Assembly: GCA_025057735.1 (NCBI GenBank)
Contig: JANWUU010000214.1
Span: forward strand, 1 to 14,463
DNA from: Burkholderiaceae bacterium
GTDB lineage: Bacteria > Pseudomonadota > Gammaproteobacteria > Burkholderiales > Burkholderiaceae
Length of the DNA stretch: 14,463 nucleotides
Direction of reading: 5' to 3'
The position numbers were made by a program, and so were the translations under genes. The notes beneath the pieces are model-generated. The model was not told where the DNA came from. It was given only the letters and a program-made list of their open reading frames with translations, and ran no database searches. Positions 7,857-14,463 of this stretch are shown here, one piece after another. The first letter of the stretch is position 1. Each line of letters begins with the position of its first letter.

Positions 7857-7886
7857 GAATGCGCCCGACGGGAAGTTGCGGGGCTC

Positions 7887-10271
7887 ATGACGTCAGACCT
7901 GCGCGCTCTGCTGGAAAGCGCTCTGCAGCCGGATACACCGGCGGTTTCGCGCCGGCCCAACGCGCGTCAGGTGCTTGAGGGATGCTGGCCGGAGATCCGC
8001 GATGCGGTCGCGCCAAAATGCGCCGGCATCCTGCGGGATGCCCTTGGCCCGCTCGCCAAGTCGAACGAAGAACCCGAGTCGAAGGCGGCGCGGTTGGCGC
8101 TGGCGCGCGAAGAAGCGTTCCAGCAGGCCTTCCTGACGGCGCTGCAAGCCGAATTACGGCAGGCCATCGCGCAGTTCTGCGCGGCCGCTGGGACGGAGCG
8201 CGAGGGAGGCCAGAAGGCGCTGACGCTGGTCGGCTATGACGAAATGGAGCTTGCGACCGTCATGGAAAGCGGGGCGGCCAGGTTGCGCAACGCCTGCGAT
8301 GAGGATTTCACGAGACTGAAACTGCGGCTCGCCAACCTGGTGCGTGAGCCCGACCTCCGCGATGCGGACGTTCCTTGGCGTCCGGTCATTTTTCTGCGGG
8401 CGGCTTACCTGGGTTTGGAACGCAGCGGCATCGCGGGGCCCGATCTGCTGGCGTTGACCAAGCGGTTCGACGCCGCGCTGGCGGCGCCGGCGGCAGCCGC
8501 ATATGCCGCGCTTGACCGACATCTCGCTGGTCAGGGTATCAGCGCCGAGGTGCTGGCTGCGTCGCGGGAGGGCGCCAAAGGGCCCCGAACCGGCGGTTCT
8601 CGCCGCCAGGCGGAGAATGCCGGCGGCGCCTCACGCGCGAGGGCAGGGCTGTCAGCCGAACAGCTGCTGCAGGCGCTGGTAGAGCGCTTGTTGCCGCTTG
8701 CAGCCGCCGGGGCGCTCAAAACGTCAGGCGCCGCTGCGGAATCGGACCTGTCGCCCACCCCGACTGCCGCGGCCGCCGCGGGTGCGGCCGGCGGCAGTCG
8801 ATTTGTGCCCGCAGCCACCGGTGGCGGCCTGACGGCCGGACAAATCGATGCCGCGCTGCTACACGCACTCGACGAGGCGCAGCGCCTCAACGCCCTTGCG
8901 ATCGCTGCCATCCTGAAAGGTCAAACCGGGCCGGCGCCGGGCGCCGTCGATGCCGAGCAACTGCGCGCACAGGTGGCGGAGAAGGCCGCGCGCCAGGTGG
9001 ACCGGCTGACCATCGAGCTCGTCGGCCTGCTGTTCGACCGCATCAACCAGGACAAACACGTGCCGCCGGCCATCAAGAATTTGTTGCATCGGCTGCAGTT
9101 TCCGCTGATCAAGGTCGCGCTGACCGATCCCCAGCTGTTCCTTTCGCCACAGCAGCCGGCGCGCGCGCTGCTGGACCGTATCGCGGCCACCTCGGTCGGA
9201 TGGGACGAGCGCGGCGCCCACAACCAGCGCTATCTCGCCGAGGTGCGGAAAGCTGTGCAGACGGTGCTCTCGGCCACCGAGCAAGGTCTGGCACCGTTCC
9301 AGCGAGCGCTGGAAGGCTTCGAGAAGTACCTGGAAGAGGAAAGCGCGCGCGACGATGACCCGGTGGCGCGTGCCCGCCGGGCGTTGGCGGAGGCGGAGCA
9401 GCGCGAAGTGATGGCGATCAACGCCATGATCAAGATCCGCAGCGTCTTCGACGGCGTGCAGCTGGAGTCCTATCTGCGCGAGTTCCTGCTCGAGACCTGG
9501 ACGCGGGTGCTGGTGGAGGCGTCGCTGCGCGAACACAGCGAGCCCGGACTGATGCGCAGATTGTTGTCGGTCGTCCCCGATCTGGTATGGAGCGTGCAGC
9601 CGAAGCTCGGAGCCGACGAGCGCCGGCGCCTCGTGGCGACGATTCCGCCGGTGCTGACCGCGCTGCGCGAGGGGCTGCGGCTGATCGACTGGCCGCAGGA
9701 AAAGGTCAATGCCTTTTTCGGCCGGCTGATGAATTCGCATGCGCAGGCCGTCAAGGCGCTGGAACTCGCGCATGGGGCGGCGCCGCCGGCGGTTGAGGTC
9801 AGCACGCTGCGCATCAAGCTCGACGGCCTGCAACTGGCGTCGGACCCGATAGCGGCGCCGCCGGCCGGCGAGGAGCTGCCGGTCAACGACGATATGGTCA
9901 AGCACGCCCTCGCGCTCAACCGCGCTGAGGTCAACCACCTGACGGCGGAGCACAAGATTCCGCCCGGGGAGGATGCGCAACTGGACCGCCAGATCGCCGG
10001 CTTCCGGCGCGGCGACTGGTTCGACCTGCGCATCGGCGGCCGCACCGAGCGCGTGCAACTGCGCTGGTTCACGCCGCGTCGCGCGCTGTACCTCTTCGCC
10101 GCGCCCGAGGGCGCGCGCACGCACTCGCTCACGCCGGCCACCTTGCGGCAGTATCTGCGCGAGGGCCGCATCGCGCCGGTGGAGGGTGTGCCGCTGTTCG
10201 ACCGTGCGCTGCGCGAGATGTTGGACGAACTGCAGCGCATGTCGGGTGAGGCCGTCCCCGCTGGCCGCTGA
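7887..10271 (+). CDS. DUF1631 family protein, copy A
   Basis: A 794-aa protein that I recognise as the DUF1631 family, whose biochemical role I do not know; some members carry an old 'thymidine phosphorylase' label that nothing here supports. There is no signal peptide or membrane segment, so it should be cytoplasmic and mostly helical. Residues 1-210 are charged and helical. About 220-320 is an Ala/Gly-rich linker. The conserved core (about 361-625) includes VDRLTIELVG at 371-380, LHRLQFPLIKVAL, QPARALLDRIA, RDDDPVARARRALAEAE and DLVWSVQPK. The C-terminal module (about 702-783) contains RRGDWFDL, VQLRWFTPRRALYLF and LRQYLREGRI. Copy B (11263-13668) matches the core without gaps. The frame is open to a GTG at 7806, next to the glycosylase stop; I prefer ATG 7887, with GGAAG eleven bases upstream. 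Confidence 0.85.
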   Translation: MTSDLRALLESALQPDTPAVSRRPNARQVLEGCWPEIRDAVAPKCAGILRDALGPLAKSNEEPESKAARLALAREEAFQQAFLTALQAELRQAIAQFCAAAGTEREGGQKALTLVGYDEMELATVMESGAARLRNACDEDFTRLKLRLANLVREPDLRDADVPWRPVIFLRAAYLGLERSGIAGPDLLALTKRFDAALAAPAAAAYAALDRHLAGQGISAEVLAASREGAKGPRTGGSRRQAENAGGASRARAGLSAEQLLQALVERLLPLAAAGALKTSGAAAESDLSPTPTAAAAAGAAGGSRFVPAATGGGLTAGQIDAALLHALDEAQRLNALAIAAILKGQTGPAPGAVDAEQLRAQVAEKAARQVDRLTIELVGLLFDRINQDKHVPPAIKNLLHRLQFPLIKVALTDPQLFLSPQQPARALLDRIAATSVGWDERGAHNQRYLAEVRKAVQTVLSATEQGLAPFQRALEGFEKYLEEESARDDDPVARARRALAEAEQREVMAINAMIKIRSVFDGVQLESYLREFLLETWTRVLVEASLREHSEPGLMRRLLSVVPDLVWSVQPKLGADERRRLVATIPPVLTALREGLRLIDWPQEKVNAFFGRLMNSHAQAVKALELAHGAAPPAVEVSTLRIKLDGLQLASDPIAAPPAGEELPVNDDMVKHALALNRAEVNHLTAEHKIPPGEDAQLDRQIAGFRRGDWFDLRIGGRTERVQLRWFTPRRALYLFAAPEGARTHSLTPATLRQYLREGRIAPVEGVPLFDRALREMLDELQRMSGEAVPAGR

Positions 10272-10284
10272 AGCGACCGCGGAG

Positions 10285-11121
10285 ATGCCGGGGCAGCCCC
10301 CGCCGCAGCCGCGCGCCTCTCGCGATGCCCGGCGCGCCAACCGCCGGGGCCGCGCGGCGCTGCCGCGGGGGCAGCGGACGGTCGCGCCGCGCATCACGAT
10401 CTCGGAATCCGACGGGGTGCGCTACCTGCATTTCGGCACCGAGTGGGTGCAGGGCGCGATGCGGCTGGCGCGCCCGTTCGCGCTGGCGTTGGAGTACCAG
10501 CAGCAGATGATGGCGCCGCTGCTGTTCCTGCCCCGGCCGCGGCGCATCCTGCAACTGGGCCTGGGGGCAGCGGCGCTCGCGAAATTCTGCTGGCGCGAGC
10601 TGCCCGCAGCGCAGGTCACGGCCGTGGAAGTGAGCGAGGCGGTAGTGGCGGTGGCCCGCCGGTGGTTTCGTCTGCCCGCCGACGATCGCCTGCAGGTGGT
10701 CGTGGCCGATGCGCGCGCCTTCCTCGCGGGCGCGGGCCGAGGCCATGCTGCCGACTGGTTGCAAGTGGACTTGTACGATGCGGCCGCGCGTGGCCCCGTA
10801 TATGACGACGTGGCCTTTTACCGCGCCTGCCGCGAGGCGCTTGCCGACCCCGGCGTGGCGGCGATCAACCTCTTCGGCAGCCGCTTCGATGCCAGTTTCG
10901 ATGCCATCGCGCGCGCCTTTGATGACCGCGTGCTGGCGATGGCCGAGGCGGATGCCGGCAACCGCATCGTGCTCGCCTTCAGCGGGCCGCCGCGGGTGTT
11001 CCGCTACGCCGGCCTGTACGCACGGGCGCTTGCTGTGGAGGGCGATTTCCGGCTGCCGGCCCGCAAATGGCTCGCCGGACTGCGCGCGGCCCACGGCGAC
11101 GGCCAGGCGCTGCGCATCTGA
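10285..11121 (+). CDS. Spermidine-synthase-like Rossmann (methyltransferase-fold) protein
   Basis: A 278-aa protein with a spermine/spermidine-synthase-type fold. The opening segment SESDGVRYLHFGTEWVQGAM (about 40-59) recalls the SpeE N-terminal strands. Nucleotide-binding motif I is LQLGLGAAAL at 89-98, acidic Glu115 follows in VTAVEVS, Asp142 lies in VVVADARAF, and QVDLYDAAARGPVYDDVAFY begins at about 160. The SpeE motif GGGDG is absent, replaced by GLGAA, so the Asp of that motif is lost. The Asp pair of the SpeE catalytic loop appears to align with Asp162 and Asp165. True aminopropyl transfer is therefore doubtful, and a methyltransferase or regulatory role is possible. The start is uncertain: ATG 10285 has a poor ribosome site, GTG 10246 would overlap copy A, and residues 10-31 are unusually Arg-rich. 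It lies between the two DUF1631 genes. Confidence 0.8.
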   Translation: MPGQPPPQPRASRDARRANRRGRAALPRGQRTVAPRITISESDGVRYLHFGTEWVQGAMRLARPFALALEYQQQMMAPLLFLPRPRRILQLGLGAAALAKFCWRELPAAQVTAVEVSEAVVAVARRWFRLPADDRLQVVVADARAFLAGAGRGHAADWLQVDLYDAAARGPVYDDVAFYRACREALADPGVAAINLFGSRFDASFDAIARAFDDRVLAMAEADAGNRIVLAFSGPPRVFRYAGLYARALAVEGDFRLPARKWLAGLRAAHGDGQALRI

Positions 11122-11176
11122 TCGGTCGGTGCGTGCCAATCCTGCAAACGCGCCAAGATCACGGGGCAAATCGAAC

Positions 11177-11204
11177 TTGACAGAGGTGGCCGGCCGGCTA
11201 CATT
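11177..11204 (+). promoter_or_regulatory. Candidate sigma-70 promoter before DUF1631 copy B
   Basis: TTGACA (11177-11182) is a perfect -35 hexamer. It is followed after 16 bases by TACATT (11199-11204), a 4/6 match to the -10 hexamer. Transcription would start near 11211, about 50 bases before the copy B ATG. The spacer holds the 10-base palindrome GCCGGCCGGC (11189-11198), a possible operator. This suggests copy B and the ATPase gene can be transcribed separately from copy A. Confidence 0.5.
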
Positions 11205-11262
11205 CGACCCGCGCATTGGCCGGTCAGGATGCGTCGCCCGAACCGGCTGCCGCCGTTCCAAG

Positions 11263-13668
11263 ATGGAGTCGAATCCCAACGTATCGCCCGATGGCGCCCG
11301 CCCCGGCGGCGCTGCGCCCTACGTTTCCGCCGCCCAGGCGGGCGCGCTGCTTCGCTCGGGCCTGGCGATCGCCAGCGAGCTGATCGGCAACGCCTTCGGG
11401 CCGATGTGCGCCGCGGTCACGGAAGCCATTGCCGGACGCTGGGATTTCGACGTCGGCTCGCCGCTGGTGCAGCGCTTGCTCGCGTACAAGCAGAACGAGC
11501 TGCGGGCCGCTTTCCTCGCCCGCCTGAAGGAGCGCCAGGACGAGGTGCTCGACCTGGTGCTGGCGCGCACCACCCCGCCGTCGCCGGCCACGTTGTCGCT
11601 ATCGGCCGAAACGCTGTCCCTGGTGGACGCCGTGACCGCGACGGCGAGCACGGTGGTGGAGCGCGCCGCCGGCAAGATGCACGGCATCGTCGAGGAGCCG
11701 CTGCGCGATCTGCACCTGATCGTCGGCTACCTCGCCAGCCGGCCCAACCTTCGCACCGCCGACAATCCGTACGGACCGGCGGTGTTCATGCATGCGCTGC
11801 TGTCGGCCGGCGAGGATCTGGCGCTGCCGCGCGAGGCCTGGGACTTCTTCCTCGGCGCTTTCGAGAAACCGATGGCCGAGGAGATCGGTCGTATTCACCT
11901 CCAGTTGCTGCAGCACTTCGCGCGGCACGGTCTGGACGCCAAGGCCATCCGTCGCGAGCTGGCGGCACGCCAGACCGGCGCGCGGGGTGCGGTGGCTGGA
12001 CGTTCCGCCGCCGCCGGCGTGGAGCGCGGCCGGCCGCCCACGCTCGGTCCGGGCGCCGCGCCAGCGATGGATGCCGCCACCGCCGCGACGGCAGCTGGGC
12101 CCCAACCTGCGGTCATCGGCGGCGTGGGCGCGCCCCAGGCCGACCCGACGCTGGTGCTCAACGATCTGCTGGCGCGCCTGCAGGCCAACGCGCGCGACTA
12201 CCGGCCGCCGCCGCTGCCTTCGCCGGGGCCGCCCGGCGCGCCCCTGCTGCAGGCGATCAACGAGCTGCAGCAGCTCGGACTGGAAGGCTTCCACGGCGCG
12301 GCCTTCGCCGGCACCGGCGCCGGTTCGATCAATGCCTGGCGCGAGCACCTGATCCAGAAGTCTGCGCGCACGGTGGACAAGCTGACCATCGAGCTTGTGG
12401 GCATGATGTTCGACCAGGTGCTGCGCGACGGCCAGGTGCCGGCCGACATCAAGGCCCTGCTGTCGCGGCTGCAGTTTCCGGTGCTCAAGGCGGCGCTGCT
12501 GGATGCGGATTTCTTCGCCTCCAGCACGCATCCGGCGCGGCGGCTGATCGACCGCATCGCCAGCACGGCGATCGGCTGGGAGCCGTACGGCGACGAGAAC
12601 CAGCGCTACCGCGACGAAGTCGAGCGCGTCGTGCGCACGGTTCTGGAAAAGTTCGACAACGACATCGGCATCTTCGAGAAGTTGCTGACGGATTTCGACG
12701 AATTCGTCGGCGAGGTGGGGCCGCGCGACAACGACCCGGTGGCGCGCGCCAAGCGCGCGTTGGAGGAGGCCGAGAAGCGGGAGGTCCTGGCCATCAACAC
12801 CACCATTCAGGTGCGGCGCGCCTTCGAGAAGCTCGAACTGGAGCCGTACCTGCGCGATTTCCTCGTCGGCCCCTGGGTGCAGGTGCTGGTGACGGCCACG
12901 CTGCGCGACGCGCAGACACCCGGCTATTCGAAGCAGTTCCGCGAAGCGATCCACGAACTGGTGTGGAGCGTGCAGCCGAAGGCCACGGTCGAGGAGCGCA
13001 GGCGGCTGGTGGCGATGATCCCGAATCTGACGCGCGTACTGCGCGATGGGCTGGCGCTGATCCGCATGAGCGAGCGGGACCAGCAGCAGTTCCTGCAGCA
13101 ACTGATGGCTTCGCACGCGATGGCGGTCAAGCCGGTCGATCAGGCGACCTACATCAAATCCACTGTCGCTGCGAGCGAGTTGCGCTCGCGTATCGACGGC
13201 ATGCAGCTGACCGCTACCTTCCCGATCACCACCGTGGCCGGCGGCATCAAGGTCTCCAGCGGCGCGGTGATGCGGGCGGCGGAGGAATACGACGCCGACG
13301 TCACGATGGTCGATCCGGTCACCGACATCGACGATCTGGACCGCGTCGAGGAGGCGCGGCTGGACGAGGCCATCGCGAGCTGGCAGCGCGGCAACTGGTT
13401 CAGCCTGTGGACCGGCAGCAAAATGGTCAAGGCGCGGCTGCGCTGGATCAGCCCGCTGAAGACTCTGTTCATGTTCAGCAGCGAGCCGGACGGCAAGGCC
13501 CACGTGATGCCGCCGGACGTGATCAAGTCATACCTGAGGAAGGGCCGTTTGAAGCCGCTGGAGACCACGCCGCTGACCAAACGCGCGGTCGACGGCGTGG
13601 TCGGCGAGTTCGAGCGCATGCCCAAGCGCGCCGAAGAGCTGGCGCAGCGCTACAGCGTCCCTGCTTGA
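11263..13668 (+). CDS. DUF1631 family protein, copy B
   Basis: An 801-aa paralogue of copy A, of unknown biochemical function, with no signal peptide or membrane helix. The N-terminal region (1-235) is helical but shows no clear similarity to that of copy A. A Pro/Ala/Gly-rich linker spans about 236-330. The core (about 361-625) carries VDKLTIELVG at 371-380, SRLQFPVLKAAL, HPARRLIDRIAST, RDNDPVARAKRALEEAEKREVLAIN and ELVWSVQPK, at the same residue numbers as in copy A. An acidic stretch near 677-698 precedes the C-terminal module (about 703-784) with QRGNWFSLWTG, ARLRWISPLKTLFMFSS and IKSYLRKGRLKPLE. The ATG at 11263 has a weak ribosome site. The gene ends 52 nt before the GspE-like ATPase gene, which suggests co-transcription and a shared process. 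Confidence 0.85.
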   Translation: MESNPNVSPDGARPGGAAPYVSAAQAGALLRSGLAIASELIGNAFGPMCAAVTEAIAGRWDFDVGSPLVQRLLAYKQNELRAAFLARLKERQDEVLDLVLARTTPPSPATLSLSAETLSLVDAVTATASTVVERAAGKMHGIVEEPLRDLHLIVGYLASRPNLRTADNPYGPAVFMHALLSAGEDLALPREAWDFFLGAFEKPMAEEIGRIHLQLLQHFARHGLDAKAIRRELAARQTGARGAVAGRSAAAGVERGRPPTLGPGAAPAMDAATAATAAGPQPAVIGGVGAPQADPTLVLNDLLARLQANARDYRPPPLPSPGPPGAPLLQAINELQQLGLEGFHGAAFAGTGAGSINAWREHLIQKSARTVDKLTIELVGMMFDQVLRDGQVPADIKALLSRLQFPVLKAALLDADFFASSTHPARRLIDRIASTAIGWEPYGDENQRYRDEVERVVRTVLEKFDNDIGIFEKLLTDFDEFVGEVGPRDNDPVARAKRALEEAEKREVLAINTTIQVRRAFEKLELEPYLRDFLVGPWVQVLVTATLRDAQTPGYSKQFREAIHELVWSVQPKATVEERRRLVAMIPNLTRVLRDGLALIRMSERDQQQFLQQLMASHAMAVKPVDQATYIKSTVAASELRSRIDGMQLTATFPITTVAGGIKVSSGAVMRAAEEYDADVTMVDPVTDIDDLDRVEEARLDEAIASWQRGNWFSLWTGSKMVKARLRWISPLKTLFMFSSEPDGKAHVMPPDVIKSYLRKGRLKPLETTPLTKRAVDGVVGEFERMPKRAEELAQRYSVPA

Positions 13669-13720
13669 CGGGCCCGATGCCGCGCGCCGTCGTCCCCGCC
13701 CGCGCCGATCCCCGACGGCG

Positions 13721-14463
13721 ATGAACGCCCCGGAAGCGAAGAAGGCCGGAGCGCTGCCGAACGGCCGCCTGCCGCTGTCGTTCGTGGTCAAGGGTTTGGT
13801 CGCCGACGGCCTGATGGCGCGCGCCGATGCGGAGCGCGTGCTGTCGGTACGCGACCGTGCGACGCGCGTGCACCCGCTCGCGCTGCTGGCGGAGATGAAC
13901 CTGCGTGCGCCGACCCCGGGACGCGAGCTGCTGGACATCGAGCGGCTGACGCAGTGGCTGGCCGAGAAGGCGCGCCTGCCGTACCAGCACATCGACCCGC
14001 TGCGCGTGGATTTCGCGCGCGTGGTCGAGGTGATGAGCGCAAGTTACGCCACCAACTACTCGATCCTGCCGATCGCGGTGAACAGCGCCGAAGTGACGGT
14101 CGCCACCTGCGAGCCGTTCCTCGATGGCTGGGTGCGCGAGATTGAGCAGATCTCGCGCAAGAGCGTGAAGCGGGTGGTGGCCAATCCGCTCGACATCGAG
14201 CGCTACACGGTCGAGTTTTACAAGCTGGCGCAGTCGATCAAGAGCGCCAGCCGGACGGCCGAAAAAAGCGTGGTCGGCAATTTCGAGCAGCTGGTCGAAC
14301 TCGGGTCGAAGGTCGACGCCGAAAACCACCACATCGTCACGATCGTCGACTGGCTGCTGCAGTACGCATTTGACCAGCGCGCCAGCGACATCCACATGGA
14401 GCCGAAGCGCGAGCAGGGCATCGTGCGCTTCCGCATCGACGGCGTGCTGCACCAGGTCTACCA
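13721..14463 (+). CDS. GspE/PulE/PilB-family secretion ATPase, N-terminal part
   Basis: The first 247 codons of a type II secretion/type IV pilus assembly-type ATPase; the Walker boxes lie beyond the right edge. The N-terminal region (about 20-170) is a GspE N1/MshEN-like domain: ARLPYQHIDPLRVD at about 84-97, then SYATNYSILPIAV, VTVATCEPF and VKRVVANPLDIERY. Then come EFYKLAQSIKSA and FEQLVELG. The start of the ATPase core reads VDWLLQYAFDQRASDIHMEP (ASDIHMEP at 221-228) and VRFRIDGVLHQVY (235-247), the classic N2 signature of this superfamily. The pattern resembles a stand-alone betaproteobacterial GspE/PulE subgroup rather than GspE or PilB encoded in a full gene set, but I recall this only loosely. 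The ATG at 13721 has no clear Shine-Dalgarno. A functional ATPase cannot be confirmed without the missing part. Confidence 0.88.
   Translation, partial: MNAPEAKKAGALPNGRLPLSFVVKGLVADGLMARADAERVLSVRDRATRVHPLALLAEMNLRAPTPGRELLDIERLTQWLAEKARLPYQHIDPLRVDFARVVEVMSASYATNYSILPIAVNSAEVTVATCEPFLDGWVREIEQISRKSVKRVVANPLDIERYTVEFYKLAQSIKSASRTAEKSVVGNFEQLVELGSKVDAENHHIVTIVDWLLQYAFDQRASDIHMEPKREQGIVRFRIDGVLHQVY

Noticed and set aside
7806..7886. GTG start at 7806 for DUF1631 copy A
   Set aside because: It would put a stable stem-loop (7833-7856) inside the first codons and add a low-information N-terminus; ATG 7887 is simpler, though not proven.
9990..10235. Canonical c-di-GMP-binding PilZ domain at the DUF1631 C-terminus
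   Set aside because: The RxxxR and D/NxSxxG signatures are not present in either copy, so only a loose fold resemblance is suggested.
11599..13503. 634-codon minus-strand frame opposite DUF1631 copy B
   Set aside because: It is a shadow of a gene supported by paralogy with copy A; composition is Arg/His/Gln-rich and no motif is visible. The 512-codon minus frame opposite copy A is rejected for the same reason.
1..14463. tRNA, rRNA, CRISPR arrays, insertion sequences or attachment sites
   Set aside because: I saw no cloverleaf-like sequences, spaced repeats, transposase motifs or terminal inverted repeats; nearly all the window is explained by protein-coding genes.

Overview
The window is uniformly GC-rich, densely coded DNA with short intergenic gaps and no RNA genes, insertion sequences or CRISPR arrays. 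Gene content (beta-ketoadipate pathway, Liv-type ABC transport, paired DUF1631 proteins, a stand-alone GspE/PulE-like ATPase) points to a betaproteobacterium, probably Burkholderiales or Rhodocyclales. That placement is inferred from remembered family distribution, not from a marker gene.

Left block, positions 1-5217, all on the minus strand. Read in transcription order it holds a 4-hydroxybenzoyl-CoA-type thioesterase, the LivH permease, a fused LivM permease-LivG ATPase, the LivF ATPase, and PcaI and PcaJ (3-oxoadipate CoA-transferase; PcaJ runs off the left edge). From livH to pcaJ the genes overlap or nearly touch, so this is one operon. The flanking enzymes suggest that the transporter imports an aromatic acid or related carboxylate rather than leucine. 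No periplasmic binding protein is in view.

Middle block, 5218-7805, plus strand. A divergent intergenic region carries a near-perfect heat-shock (sigma-32) promoter in front of htpG (Hsp90). A family 6 uracil/hypoxanthine-DNA glycosylase gene overlaps the htpG 3' end, so a deamination-repair enzyme appears to be transcribed from a heat-shock promoter.

Right block, 7887-14463, plus strand. Two large DUF1631 proteins (794 and 801 aa) flank a small spermidine-synthase-like protein whose nucleotide-binding glycine motif is altered. They are followed by the first 247 codons of a GspE/PulE-family ATPase. The two DUF1631 proteins align without a gap over about 260 residues and again in a C-terminal module, but differ completely at their N-termini. 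No pilus or secretion structural genes are in view. This four-gene neighbourhood is the least explained part of the window and the best candidate for an uncharacterised system.
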